A stretch of DNA of 64,000 bases from Vitellaria paradoxa (GCA_019916065.1 CM034241.1:11321223-11385222), one strand, 5' to 3'; shown: positions 22,136 to 33,720, counted from the first letter of the stretch. Numbers and translations are program-made. Notes: a model not told the origin generated them from the sequence alone.

Positions 22136-22306
22136 TGTTAGAAAGCAATGGACGAAGAAAGAATGTATATTAATCTGTGTATTTCAATATGTAGAATGTG
22201 TACAAATATGTAAACCTATGAACCATCTATATAGGGTAATAGATTATACGGAATATGCTACAACCTATATAAGAAAATTAATTATATGCTAGAGAATATT
22301 CTAACA
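22136..22306 (-). repeat. 3' LTR of copia element C
   Basis: TGTTAGAA...TTCTAACA, 171 bp, with inverted ends. It matches 26165-26326 over the full length with scattered differences and small indels. The flanking pentamer TTAGG (22131-22135) differs at one base from TTTGG on the other side (26327-26331), consistent with a decayed target duplication. Confidence 0.85.
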
Positions 22307-22393
22307 TACGTTTGCAAACTCAAGGAGGTATAGGAGAAATCAACTTGAATTTGGAAATCAATTCATTACACCATCCAGGAGGTAGTGCTTTAG

Positions 22394-22582
22394 TCAGTAA
22401 ACTAGTAGTTTGAGCAGGGGAGTCACATGATGGCGCACAAAATGGAAATCGATCTCAATGTATTTAGTGTGGTCATAGAAAATATCATTATGAGTAATCT
22501 GAATGGCACTTTGATTGTCACAGTAAATTATAGTGGCAACAAAATAGGACACCCCTATGTCAAAAGTACCCAGCGAAGCCAA
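22394..22582 (-). pseudogene. Element C RNase H fragment
   Basis: Encodes IYCDNQSAIQITHN and TKYIEIDFHFVRHHV, the conserved C-terminal RNase H motifs of copia polyproteins. It is nearest the 3' LTR, as expected. The frame is short and surrounded by stops. Confidence 0.85.
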
Positions 22583-22589
22583 AGTAGCT

Positions 22590-23707
22590 TCTGTGTAGTG
22601 TCAGTAAGAGTACGGTATTCTGCTACAGTGCTACAGCAAGCAGTAATAGTCTATTTTTCACTGCACTAAGAGATGAGATAATCACCTAGGAAGAAGTAAT
22701 ACACAGTAGGAAAGTGCCGATCAGTAGGATCACTATCCAGTCAACATCAGTGTAAGCTTGAAGAGTAAGAGATGTCTGAAAAGAAAAAATAGAGCCCATA
22801 GAACAAGGTGCCCTTAACATACCATAGAATATGAAAAACTGTAACATAATGAACTAAGCGAGGAGTTGATATGAACTGACTGATAATGTGAACAGCTTAT
22901 ACAATATCAGGTTAGGTAACAGTGAGATAGACAAGACTCCCAACTAGCTGACGATAAAGAGTAGTATCAAATAAATGAGTGCCATCAAGGGCTGTAAAGT
23001 GAACAACAGTAGAGTTGGTACAGTTTTGCTATCAGTAAGTTCAACTCAAGAGAGAAGATTAGAAGCATATTTGGTCTGATATAGGAAGTAACCTGTACTG
23101 TCAATAGTGACCTCAAGACTAAGAAAGTAATTGAGATTACTCAAATCTTCCATTTTAAAATGAGAACTAAGCAAAGACTTGAGTTCAGAGATACCCTGTG
23201 ATCATCACTAGTGATGATCATGTAATCCACGTATAAGAGGAAGAGAACAATGCCATGTGTTGATGTTTTAATGAACAGAGCTAAATTATAAGGACTAGAA
23301 AAAAACCCAAATGTGCCAATGGTAGCAGTGAATTTGGCAAAACCAAGCTCGAGGTGCCTGCTTGAGACCATAAAGAGCATGATGAAGTTTACAGACCTAA
23401 TGTGGAGGATAAGAGAAGTTAGGAGGAGGTTATATGTAAACTTCTTCAGCTAAGTCACCATTGAGAAAGGCATTTTTAACATTCATCTAAGATAAAGGTC
23501 AGTAATAAGCGGTGGCAACAGCAAACAAACTATAGATAGAAGTGAGACAAGTAACAGGGGCAAAGGTCTCCTCATAGTCAATCCCATACTCCTAAGTATA
23601 GCCTTTGGCCACCAGACGAGCTTTATAACGCTCAGTGGATCCATTAGAGTGAGTCTTAATCTTGTAAACCCATTTGCATCCAATAGTCGTCGTACCGAGA
23701 GGAAAGG
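22590..23707 (-). pseudogene. Element C reverse transcriptase remnants
   Basis: Read on the minus strand in changing frames: [13 protein letters not shown] near 23640-23690, [10 protein letters not shown] near 23600, the GLKQAPRAW region near 23340-23380, and the catalytic motif LLYVDYMIITSDD near 23205-23245, where the normal YVDDM has Y instead of the second D. That change, with many frameshifts, makes the enzyme inactive. Confidence 0.75.
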
Positions 23708-23953
23708 CGCAGGCAGATCTCTCTAGTTGAGGCTACATTCATTTATTAAACTTGCCACATGGGAAGGGCTTACTCTCCTAGTGGCTTGGCTTGGTCTCGC
23801 TCCCTTCTCGCACTATTCTTTCCCACTAAAAAGAGTGATTGAGAATCTTAAGAACCTTTCTAAACTTCCGTCTTCGGTGGGCGATTTGAAAAGGAGTATA
23901 TCTTTCTTGTAGTGACCCATTCCACTATTTTAAGCGAAAAAGAATCTATTCCG
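23708..23953. other. Foreign 246-bp insert in element C, possibly organellar
   Basis: On the minus strand the copia protein reads THTWDLV up to 23954 and resumes at [15 protein letters not shown] from 23707, two blocks that are adjacent in intact copia proteins. The DNA between them has no copia similarity, is less AT-rich than its surroundings, and has a style reminiscent of plant mitochondrial DNA. It holds an open plus-strand frame (23727-23912), which I do not recognise. No flanking duplication was seen. Confidence 0.55.
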
Positions 23954-25170
23954 AACTAAATCCCACGTGTGGGTTTTCTGAAGGGCTTGTAATTCTTCAA
24001 ACATCGCTTGCTGACAAAGAGGGTTAGCACTAGCCTCTCCAAAAGAACAAGGCTTATGTTGAGAGAGAATGGTAGAAAAATAATGAAAATCACAAATGTG
24101 AGATAAAAGTTTCTTTGCCCGGTCAGAGCGATAAAAAGGTGTAGGATTAGTATCAAAAGGCTCAAATACAATATCTGAAGTTACAAGATCGACAAGTGAA
24201 GTTGGAGGGTCAGGAAAGGCTGGAGCAGGAATTGCAAGAACTAATAGTGCCTCAGAAGGAGAAGAGGGTATGTTTGAAGTAAGTATTGTAGGAATTGGTG
24301 GTGCTTCAGAGGAAAGGATGGTATGCCTGGAGCAGGTATTGTAGGAATTGGTGGTTTCTCAGAAGGAGAGGATGATATATCTTCAGGAAAAAGATTAATA
24401 GATAGGTTGATAAAAAATGAGGGAGTGTTAGTAAATGGAGGGGGAAACTTAAGATACAAATGAGAACATTTTATGTTCCCAGAAAATGGCATGACGAGAA
24501 ACACGAAGAGATTAGATATAGGATCCCAACAACGATAGGATCCCAACAATGATAGCCCTTTTGTTCAATTCTATAACCCAAGAAACAACCAAGACAAGCT
24601 CGAGGTTCCAATTTTGTGCGTTCATGAAAGGAAAGTAGAACAAAATAAGCATAACCCAAAACATGAAGGAGTTTATATGGAGGGGTAAACCTGTACAACC
24701 GTTAATAGGGAGTTTGGTTATGAAGGATGTGAGTGGGAACTCGATTGATAGTATAGAGAGCGGTGAAAACAGCTCCTTCCTAAAATTTTTTAAGGTAAAA
24801 GGAAGAGATGAGTAGAGCACAAACAGTGTCAAAAATGTGGTCATGTTTGCATTCGGTGAGGTGAAGTGAAACAACTCAAATAGGTGACCATGCTTATGAC
24901 TTATCCCAAGAGTCCATCTCATCTACAGACCCTACATAAGATAGCTAGAAAAGGAAAAAGTAACAATGAGACCAAGATCACACAATTGACTGACAAAAAA
25001 ATTGAAAGATAAATCAGGTAAGTAATAAGTCTGAGGAAGAGAAAGATTAGAGGCAGAGACATGACTAATATGTTGGGCATGCATGCAAGAACCATTAGTG
25101 GTATGAATAGTAAGAACATGAGTAGCAGAAGATGTGGTAGTGAATATGTTAGAGTTAGGTGTCATATAAT
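23954..25170 (-). pseudogene. Element C protease/pre-integrase and integrase remnants
   Basis: 24932-25165 reads as the pre-integrase stretch typical of Tork-like proteins (HVLTIHTTNGSCM, SASNLSLPQTYYLPDLSFNF). Around 24471-24740 the integrase C-terminal phrase LLHVLGYAYFVLL and CLGCFLGYRIEQKGYHC is visible. 23956-24171 covers the acidic/linker part before reverse transcriptase. Stops and shifts are frequent. Confidence 0.75.
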
Positions 25171-25174
25171 TGAA

Positions 25175-26150
25175 ACAACTGGAGTCTAAAAGCTAAGTAG
25201 AATTACCTGTGGTAGCAAACAAAGTAGTGAAAGCATCACCAGGGACAGTATTTAGCTAACGAAGAATAGTAGTAATATTAGAATGAGGAGCAGCAAGTGT
25301 AGTAGCAGTAGACTGAGAGGAAGTGAAGGCACTAGAAGAAGAACGATTACAACTTTGAAACCTAATGTTACGATAATTCTAAGACTTTTGTGGATAGAGA
25401 TGCCGAAGATGACCCAGACCCTTCTTAGAACAATAAGGGTAGGTACGAATAAGACAGAATAGCAAAGAGTGATTTGGTTACTTGCAATAGTTACACAGAG
25501 GTTGATTTTGTGGGTGATAAGCCGGAGCCATGGCAAAAGGGTAGTAATGATGCGAGGTATAAGTAGTATTTGAGCACTCTGGTTTTTTTTTTTTTTGGGT
25601 TAAAGGAAAGTAACGATGGTGGAAATAAAGGGAAAGGGAAATAAGGAAAGTGAGGGTAATTTTAGAAATTTGGGAAAATAAAGTAAGAGCAATGGAATTA
25701 AGGAAACTTAGGATAAAGAAATACGAAAAATAAAGCAATTAAGAAAAGTTGGATATGACAATTTGGGAAAGGCAATTTGGGAAATAAGGTAAGTGTATTT
25801 TGGAGATTTGGAAAAAGAATATTTGGTAGTATGGAAGTTTGGATAGGAGATGGGTTATAAACTTACAGTTTGTAGAAGATTAATAGGTTTGGGAATTTTA
25901 GGAGTCGTTTCTTGGCTTGGACAAAGAAAGAGTCAGTGTTTCAACGTTTGGCAAAGGATGATGGTAGTGAAAAGACCTAGAAGAGAAGCCTCTGTTTCTT
26001 GATTCCATTAAGGAGAAGTAGTGGTGGTTCGTGGTGTCTAATAGCAACGAGGGCGGAAGTGAGTGGGGCAGTGCTGCTAGGCTGTCGATCAATAATGGTG
26101 TAACCAATGGATTGAAAAAAGTGGATAGTTATTGTGTTTTGGAAAAAACA
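25175..26150 (-). pseudogene. Element C gag remnants
   Basis: A degenerate zinc knuckle can be read at about 25430-25520 (NQPLCNYCK, followed by a stop and further Cys/His residues). Upstream toward the primer site the minus strand has only short frames (25898-26107 and 25977-26222), which would be the gag N-terminus and leader. The G/A-rich tract 25590-25760 probably reflects local expansion. Assignment of the N-terminal part rests on position alone. Confidence 0.5.
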
Positions 26151-26152
26151 TA

Positions 26153-26164
26153 GCTCTGATACCA
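26153..26164 (-). other. Primer binding site of element C
   Basis: Minus strand TGGTATCAGAGC, complementary to initiator tRNA-Met, immediately adjoining the LTR at 26165. It fixes the orientation of the element and the LTR boundary. Confidence 0.9.
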
Positions 26165-26326
26165 TGTTAGAAAGCAATGGAAAAAGAAAAAATGTATATT
26201 CCAATATGTAGAATGTGTACAAATATATAGACTTACGAATCGTCTATACAGAGCAACAGAATATACGGAATATGCTATGACCTATATAAGGAAATTAATC
26301 ATATGCTAGAGAATATTATTCTAACA
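26165..26326 (-). repeat. 5' LTR of copia element C
   Basis: 162-bp partner of 22136-22306 with TGTTAGAA...TTCTAACA ends. Differences from the other LTR (substitutions plus a nine- to ten-base length change) show an old insertion. Confidence 0.85.
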
Positions 26327-28572
26327 TTTGGAAAATCTAATGACTATTTGTTTCAATTGAAGTTGTTAAAATATTGTGGAGGATAATTGAATTTAGTATA
26401 AATGTGTTATAGATTGACGGTTAAGTAACTTAGCCTGGTTTTTCCTATTTAATATTTACCAAAACAGTTATTGTTTTAAAAACCAAACTTAGAAAATTGA
26501 CAGTTTTCGTTGGAAGCTGTTCACACACTTAGGCAGTTGTGCCCACGCTCGTCCAATCAAGCTGGTCAATCTAGCACACTAATCTTCATTTGCATGCTTG
26601 TGTGCACGAAGCCTCTATTGAAATGATTGTTTGGACAATAAAGGCCTGATGACTTGAATTAATATTCTCTTGCAAGTTAACTGCATATGTGATATGATTA
26701 GCTGTGCATTATAGCTTAATATGGTTTAGGTTTAGATGTATCTGGTGAGATGACAAAATATTTTGGGAATTAATTTATATCAAAATTTGATATAATGTTT
26801 TGATTAATATTTATCTTATTTTATTAAGGTAAATTATTGAGATTTGAGTTAATTATTGATGTTGAGATTTGATTTTGGTTGAGAGGTACTAAAAAATGAT
26901 GAGTACATGTCTACTCAAAAATTGAAAATCCTAAGATTTGTGTAGGGTTGGTTTTTGTTTTCAGTAGACTAGTAATGTACAAAGTGATGCAAATGCTTAC
27001 AATGAAATATTTATTTTCTTTGACTTAGGTTAAGGATGTAAATGCCTATGGTACCATATTTTTATGGTCTATGCCTAGATGCAAACATTGAGGGATGGTG
27101 TGTTTTTGAAGTGCACCCTATTAAGGGTCAATCATGCAGAGTATCTAAAACTATATGTGTTTTAATATACAGATATGGTTAAGTTTTGGTTATTGTTTAT
27201 TATATAAACTAATGATATGATTTTTATCATTTTATTTATTAGTTGTTAATTATATTATCATTAAGCCCAATTTATATTTGGAGGTTTGTTATCCAGGTAA
27301 CGGTTGGAATTGTGCATTGTTTATATATAATACTCCATTTTGCTCAAAATACTATGATTTGGGTACGATGTTAGATTGTTGTTTATGATTATATATAGTT
27401 ATATACAATTAGTACACGTTCTCGGGTTATAGAAATTCTAGGTGTGGCAGTCTAAATGAAACACTAAGTATATATAATATTATTCTTTCTATTTTGATAC
27501 TTTAGACTCCAGAAGAAAGTATTTATTTATAGAGCTCTCAAAGAATTGAATCCCTTAAAAGATTATATAGGATTCTTAAGTTTCCTAGTTCTATGAACTT
27601 TACAAACCCTTTCTATTGATGTTCTTAGCCTCGATCGTTAGACAATTCCTTGATTGATTCTAACTCTTTATAGGACTCCAATCTATCTTAATAAAACTGA
27701 ATACCTTGACATTCGCTCGGACGAGATTGTCAGTGAGATTTATAGTGAGTTTCTAAAGCTTGTCTACTAGTGACAATTTACTCTTTGTTTTTTTTATGCA
27801 AGATATCCAGTGAAATATAGGGTGAGTTTGGAGTGATAAAAAGTGAGATAAAATGTGGTTTGGGGAAACTTTTTGCATTTGGTGCACACATCTCAAATCG
27901 CATTTTTGGAGATGAATAGTAAGATTCCTGTTTTGACGAATTGGATTTTCGTTTGGACAAATTCAAAATTTTGGGCAGTCATGGTTTCTTTACACTACAA
28001 TCTGTCCAAACAGATTGTAGAAATGGTTTGGATGGAAGTTGGCCGCGTGAATCCGTCGTAACGATTTCTACAATCTGTTGAAACAGCTTCTACGACCCCA
28101 CAAAAAATAGTCAAAGTTAGTGTCATTTGGTAACTTGAGAGTCCATGATGAGAATGGTGAAAAAATGTTTGCTATTTGATTAACCGAATTCTATTTATTG
28201 ACTTTATTTTGAAAGGTATTGAACTTTTTTGAATTTTGAGAAGGTGGGAATGTGTAAAAATGTATAGAAATTTTTAGACGTTTTTAGATATTTTTAGAGA
28301 TTTTCACCAAAATTTGGTGCGCCAAATGCACCATAAAATTAATACTACGTTGGAACCATGCAAAAATCAAGTCAAGAAAAAGGCTCACCTCTAGCTCGCT
28401 GGCTATCTCATTAGGACAAGTTACCCAATGAGCATTATAAGTCTCAAGTAGTCTCTGTTTTGCTCTAAATTTGCTCTGCTATTTCATTGCTTTTTGTTTG
28501 CATCTTGCCTACTTGATATATATGACTATGTTTCATACAAATATACCTTTAAACTTATGCTTTGATATAATG
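26327..28572. other. Intergenic stretch with hairpins, no gene seen
   Basis: No recognisable protein motif on either strand. From about 27825 to 28331 there is a block with several palindromes: a perfect 10-bp stem (CTACAATCTG/CAGATTGTAG, 27995-28020), a nearby imperfect variant (28068-28095) enclosed in GTCGTA/TACGAC, and ACCAAAATTTGGT near 28303. It may be a miniature transposon remnant, but terminal repeats are not clear. Confidence 0.4.
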
Positions 28573-28620
28573 ATAGGGCCATGAGGCGAGCAATAAGAAA
28601 TGTCACAAGGAGGGAAAAGT
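28573..28620 (+). pseudogene. Orphan pol 3' end next to the left LTR of element D
   Basis: The sequence matches the last codons of the chromodomain frame at 30035-30081 (the MRQAIRNATRRAK region) and ends in the equivalent stop. It lies before the left LTR, where flanking host DNA would be expected. It indicates that this LTR once was the 3' LTR of another copy. Confidence 0.7.
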
Positions 28621-28666
28621 GAGACGTAACTAGAAAGGCAAAAGAAGAAGCAATGGAGTGCACACA

Positions 28667-29276
28667 TGTGGCAATTGACATAGCAACCTATGACATGACA
28701 AATGACATAGCAACCTATGACATGGCGGCGTAGCAGGGAAATTGCAATAACAAATGAGAGAGGGAGCAATTCAAGGATGATTTGAATAATGGGGGTTACC
28801 TTTAATTTAGGAAATTTGATTTTTGAATTTCAAAATTAAGAAGTTATGAAAGGCCTTCATTGTTATCTTTAATTTAGGAAGTTTAAATTTTGAATTTCAA
28901 AATTAGGAATTATAAGGGGTCTTAATTGTTAGTTTAATTTAGTAAGTTTTATTTTTGAATTTAAATTTCAAAATTAGGAAGTTATGAGGCGTCTTAATTG
29001 TGGCAGCGATTTTAGTAGTAGCTAGGGTGATTTTATATCTTTAAATATGAATTTTTTTGTATTGAGAATTTATCTGGAAATAAAAATGAAAAACTCTATG
29101 GAGTTTTGCTCAACTTTCCATCTTTTGTAAGAACATAGGTGCTAACCTAAGTTAGTCCTTGTTCTATCCATCAACGATCTGATATATATATATATATTTT
29201 TTTTGCCTTGAGACTCTCACCTAAACACATTACTTTTGCCTTTTATTTGAACATACCAAAAGACAAGCTTCCATCA
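28667..29276 (+). repeat. Left LTR of element D
   Basis: Begins TGTGGCAATTGACATAGC and ends CTTCCATCA. Similar along its length to 30126-30704, including the ATTGGGGGTT-like and repeated TTTGAATTTCAAAATTA blocks and the end TTCCATCA. It holds an internal short duplication (CATAGCAACCTATGACATG). The start is inferred from the comparison and could be off by a few bases. Confidence 0.75.
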
Positions 29277-29295
29277 TTGGTGCTTTCAATGAGAG
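29277..29295 (+). other. Primer binding site region of element D
   Basis: TTGGTGCTTTCAATGAGAG follows the LTR end directly. This phrase is the usual post-LTR sequence of Reina-type chromoviruses, which prime from a tRNA or a self-priming structure. Placement defines the LTR end. Confidence 0.6.
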
Positions 29296-29348
29296 GCATC
29301 CAACTAGTGGAGAGAAAGCCATTAGAATTTCGAAGAAGGAAAAAGATC

Positions 29349-29820
29349 ATGGCTAGAACACAACCAACACATATGGATTGGATTGAGACCTTAGAAGTAA
29401 CCTTAGAGGCTTAGAAAACCGCTACTAGTGAAAGACTTGGAAGGTTAGAAGAGGCGATTCATAAGTTGTTATATCTTTGAAGGAAAATAGGAGAAGGCCG
29501 AGACATGAAAAATCAATGAGGAATAGGAGAAGAGCCGAGGGAGACTATAGCCCAAGGGGATCCGAGGGTTCTAGGAGGAGTCAGCACCTTGAAAGAATGA
29601 AGGATTCAAGCTCTTCTAATGAAGCATTATCAAGCCAAAAGGCTGGATGAATCAACTGAAGAAAGTAAGATAGAAGAAGAAGAGCGAAAGGAAAAAGAAG
29701 GAGGATATGAAAGAAGGCCAAGATGAGGGATTGTCAAACCCAAGATGGACTTTCCAAAGTTCAATGGTGAGGATCCGAGCACATGGGTGAGTAAGGATGA
29801 GCAATACTTTGAGCACAATC
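29349..29820 (+). pseudogene. Element D gag N-terminal remnant
   Basis: Starts MARTQPTHMDWIETLEVTLE with a stop after about 22 codons. A later in-frame piece near 29738-29800 reads PKMDFPKFNGEDPSTWVSK, the conserved opening of the capsid domain. The sequence between is charged and low in complexity. It ends abruptly at about 29820, where the pol C-terminus begins. Confidence 0.7.
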
Positions 29821-30081
29821 CTGGATGAAGAAGGAAGAGTTGATGTTCAATTGGAGAAGCTTTTGGAGTATAGGCGAGTAAGAAAAGGAGACCAAGTAAG
29901 GATCGAGGCTTTGGTTCAATGGAGAGGACTTCCCACCAAAAATTCAACATGGGAAAGCATTAAGATCCTTAAGGAACAATTTTCAGAGCTTAACTTTAAG
30001 GATAAGGTCATTCTTGAAAGTGAAAGGAATGATGGGGACATGAGGCAAGCAATAAGAAACGCCACAAGAAGGGCAAAATGA
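29797..30081 (+). pseudogene. Element D chromodomain (pol C-terminal fragment)
   Basis: An open block whose real content starts near 29821 with ILDEEGRVDVQLEKLLEYR, followed by IEALVQWRGLPTKNSTWES, the chromodomain fold with its conserved aromatic residues. In chromoviruses it sits at the end of integrase and directs insertion to marked chromatin. Here it is fused to a gag fragment by an internal deletion. The frame is still open (about 87 codons from the fusion). Confidence 0.85.
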
Positions 30082-30125
30082 GCCATAACTAGGAAGGCAA
30101 GAAAAGAAATAATAGAGTGCACATA

Positions 30126-30704
30126 TGTGTCAGATCACATGACAACCATGATGTGGTGGCGTAGGAAGGAAGTTGCATTAATGGATGAGAGAGAGAGCAA
30201 TTCAAGGATGATTTGACTAATGGGGGTTGTCTTTAATTTAAGAAGTTTGATTTTTGAATTTCAAAATTAAGGAGTTATGGGGGGGCCTTAATTGTTGTCT
30301 TTAATTTAGAAAATTTGAATTTTGAATTTCAAAATTAGGAGTTGTGAAGGTTCTTAATTGTCAATTTTAATTTAATAAGTTTTATTTTTGATTTTGAATT
30401 TCAAAATTAAGAAGTTATGAGGGGTCTTAATTATGGGAGTGATTTTAATAGCAATTGGTTTGATTTTGTATCTTTAAATATGAATTTTTTGTATTGAGAA
30501 TTTATCTGGGAATAAAATTGAAAACTCTAGTGCTTTGCTAAACTTTCCATCTTTTACAAGAACATAGGTGCTAATCTGAGTTAGTCTTTGTTCTATCTAT
30601 CAACGATCCGATTTTTTTTTTTTTTGTGTGTTGCCTTCAAACTCACACCCAAACACATTACTTTTGTCTTTTATTCGAACATACCTAAAGACAGGTTTCC
30701 ATCA
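30126..30704 (+). repeat. Right LTR of element D
   Basis: Partner of 28667-29276. Ends TTTCCATCA at 30704. Contains a poly-T run where the left LTR has a TA repeat. The two LTRs differ at many positions, so the element is old. Confidence 0.75.
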
Positions 30705-30944
30705 CACAGTCAAATACTTAAAAATATAAATTTTAAATTCATTCACTAATTTGTCAATTGCAATCACCAATCTAGCAAATATAAGTAAAATTTAAACGGT
30801 AACAATTTGGAAAAGAAAAGAAAGAAAAAGGAAGGAAAAGAGAGCAAACCCACCCACCTAAAAATGAAAAAAACAAAAATGACCTCATGAATTGGAACCT
30901 AAGAGATCAAATTGAATAGGAGGATCGCAACTAACTCAAATAAA

Positions 30945-31686
30945 TGTTGGAATTCATGGTTTTGACCATGATTGTTTCCTAAGTTTAAGCCAATATTTAT
31001 GTGGGGTCCTTATATTATTAATTTTGAATCAAATGTGAAATTTATATAATTATATGAGAATATTAATTCCATATATTCACATGTTCAAAATCATGAATTA
31101 TGTGAATGAAAATTAGCTTCAAAGTGAGAAACTTGACAAATAACCTGGATAAATTTTGGGCTTAAATAAGTTCATCATTACTTTCTGGGCTTAGATTATT
31201 CTTTGGCCCATTAGCCCAATCCAACCATTAACCTCGTCTAACTGTTTTCTCCAAAACTAAGTTGTTTCAGAGTGTCTCTTCTTGAACAGGTATATCCGTT
31301 ATGTTAAGAGATGCCTCTCTTCATGAATGATGGTGTTTGTTCTTCCAAAAGGTATGACCAATGGTTGTTTATTTAAACTTCCATTTTTGCATAAAAAAGG
31401 GGTTAGAATTTTTGCATAAAAAATCTACATACAAAGAATTTTTTCTTGCATAAAAAGAGTACAAACAAAGAGTTGGTTCACTAGAGTACACAAATTGTCA
31501 CTTCTTTTTGTGTCTCGTAATCATTTTATTTTAAGAGATTGACGTCCATTAAAGCCAAAAGCCTTTGTAAGTGGCGAATTCAATCTTAAGGACATAGTAT
31601 CCAACACTAAGCTTGATTACAGTACATTCAAATTTTTATCCCAAAATTGTATGTTCAATAACTAGTTCGAACAAAATTTTCCAACA
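30945..31686 (+). repeat. 5' LTR of copia element E
   Basis: TGTTGGAATTC...TTTTCCAACA, 742 bp, preceded by ATAAA (30940-30944). Aligns with 36719-37501 over the full length, with many substitutions and a few indels. Confidence 0.9.
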
Positions 31687-32839
31687 ATCTTAAGACTGAA
31701 TTCGGATTTTAGTCACTTTTTTTTTTCTCAATTACCCACAAGGTCTCTATCTGTTACTGTGTTTCTGGATTGTACTGTATTTTCTTTCTGCACTGACTTT
31801 GCACAGTTACTTAGTTGATTAAATTTTCCCCTTTAAGTTCTCAAATTTTAGTGTGCAGTCCAGTAACTAAACTTTTCAAAATTTGAAGTGACAAGTGAAA
31901 AACTTTTTTGATTTTAATGCACTCATATGAATCGTTTAAACTTTTGACTAATTTAGATGGTCACTGTTGTATGTATTATGCTTTTGCATTAATTGCATTA
32001 GTTTGAAGATTTAGTTTGAAGATTGCACTTTAATTGCACTGGTCCATATTTTTTAATTAAATATATACATATACATATATATAATTCGTGATATCTTTGT
32101 GGTGATTAGTCACTGTCGTACCAAGTTCCCAACACAAATTATTTTGCAATTCTTTGTATTGTTTTATTTTTTTAAAAACCAAGACATATAATTGTTTAAA
32201 CTTATAACCAGCTTTAATTCTATCCCTATGTGTTTGGTATTGAGTACATTGAAGATTGGTTTGTATGTTATTTTAATAATCTACAATCATTAAAGGTTGT
32301 TTCGAACACGTTCACTTTTTGGTTTGTTTTGCACAATAATATAGTATTATATTCTATTTATTATAAATTTGCATTGTTTGAAAACTGCATAAGATATTTA
32401 TAGTTTTTATAAGTTTTGATTGCACTGAATCTGTAATTGTGTTCTCTGCCCAACTCAAATCAACTTTACTATTCCTTGTTCTTTGCACTAGTTAATATTT
32501 ATTATGTTAAGTATTCTATTTTTGTAAATTTCTGTAAGCAGAATTTTTAAATTGTATTTTAACCATGAAATTTACTGTATAGTTTAACTTAAGTACAATA
32601 TATTTGCACTGTGATTTGCACGCTATTACAGAATTTATTACACAAGATAATTATAATTGTTGGGTGTAAATAATTTTGGTTTCATTGTATATTTTTAACA
32701 ATATAGTACTGCAAAATTGTGAATATTGTTGCACAGTTAAATTTTCCATTATGTAAGTTACTGCACATATAAATATTTTTTTCACAATGTAATATTCTAA
32801 ATTAAATTCTGTAAATTTGTCAATTTTCTAGATTTGAAA
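31687..32839. other. Leader of element E, noncoding
   Basis: About 1.15 kb between the LTR and the gag start with no open frame. No TGGTATCAGAGC primer site is visible after the LTR; the bases there are ATCTTAAGACTGAATTC, so the element uses another primer or the site has decayed. Confidence 0.6.
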
Positions 32840-33720
32840 ATGACAAGTGAGAAAGTAAATTCTGTTACTATTCTGGTTACAACATCGATCACTACTCTTA
32901 AGGTGCCAATTGGCTATGTGAGAAGCCGAAAAAATTTAGTGGTACAGATTTCAAAAGATGGCAACAGAAGATGTTATTCTATTTTACTACCCTGAATTTG
33001 GCAAAATTTCTCAAAGAAGATGTGCTAGAGCTGGATGAGAATGACACTGACAGTCACGTTATGGCAGTGGTTGCAGCTTGAAAAAATATCGATTTCCTCT
33101 GCCATAATCATATTCTCAATGAATTGGATAACATGTTATATAATGTGTATAATCCAATACAAACATCTAAGGAATTCTGGAAGTCTTTAGACAAAAAGTA
33201 TAAGACAGAATATGCGGAGTCAAAGAAATTCATAGTTGGCAAATTTCTTGAGTACAAAATAATAGATTCAAGGAGTATAATCAATCAAGTCTAAGATGTC
33301 GAAGTAATCATACATGAGATACATGTTGAGAGGATGACAATTAGCAAATCATTTCAAGTTGCAAATTACTGCAGTAATTAAGAAATTACTACCAACTTGG
33401 AAGGAATTCAAAAACAACTTGAAGCATAAGTGCAAATAAATGAAACTTAAAGATCTTATTGTGAGACTGAGGAGAGGAAGATAATTGCAATTTTGAGAAG
33501 AAAAGTGGTTATTAGCATATGGTGTCCAAAGCAAACGTGATAGAGCAAGTGAAACATACTAATAGTAAGAAAAGGAAATACAATAGAGAAAGCTCAAGGG
33601 CAAGCAGACTTAAAAAGTTTTAAGGAAAATGCCATGTTTTTGAGAAACCTGGCCATCGAGCAAAAGACTATCACATACGAAAAACTCAAGAGCCTTCCAA
33701 GAAAAGGAAGAAATCAAATC
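32840..33720 (+). pseudogene. Element E gag
   Basis: Starts MTSEKVNSVTILVTTS. After a frameshift the conserved phrase FSGTDFKRWQQKMLFYFTTL is read, typical of copia gag capsid domains, and then LNELDNMLYNVYNPIQTSKE and FWKSLDKKYKTEY. A zinc-knuckle remnant CHVFEKPGHRAKDYH follows near 33625-33670, where the final Cys has become Tyr. Several in-frame stops. Confidence 0.75.

Larger units (their letters stand above)
22136..26326 (-). mobile_element. Element C: decayed Ty1/copia retrotransposon (Tork-like)
   Basis: About 4.19 kb on the minus strand, with two LTRs, a primer site next to the right LTR, and domains in copia order: gag knuckle, protease/pre-integrase region, integrase, reverse transcriptase, RNase H. 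All frames are interrupted. The short LTR, TGTTAGAA end and pre-integrase wording resemble Tork-lineage elements. A 246-bp block of unrelated sequence interrupts the reverse transcriptase region at 23708-23953. Confidence 0.85.
28573..30704 (+). mobile_element. Element D: internally deleted chromovirus (Reina-like)
   Basis: Two LTRs (28667-29276 and 30126-30704) flank only about 850 bp. The interior has a primer-site region, a gag start (ATG 29349) with PKMDFPKFNGEDPSTWV, and then, fused directly, the chromodomain C-terminus of pol. Protease, reverse transcriptase, RNase H and integrase core are missing. The wording of the gag and chromodomain and the primer region TTGGTGCTTTCA fit Reina-type chromoviruses. 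Confidence 0.8.
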
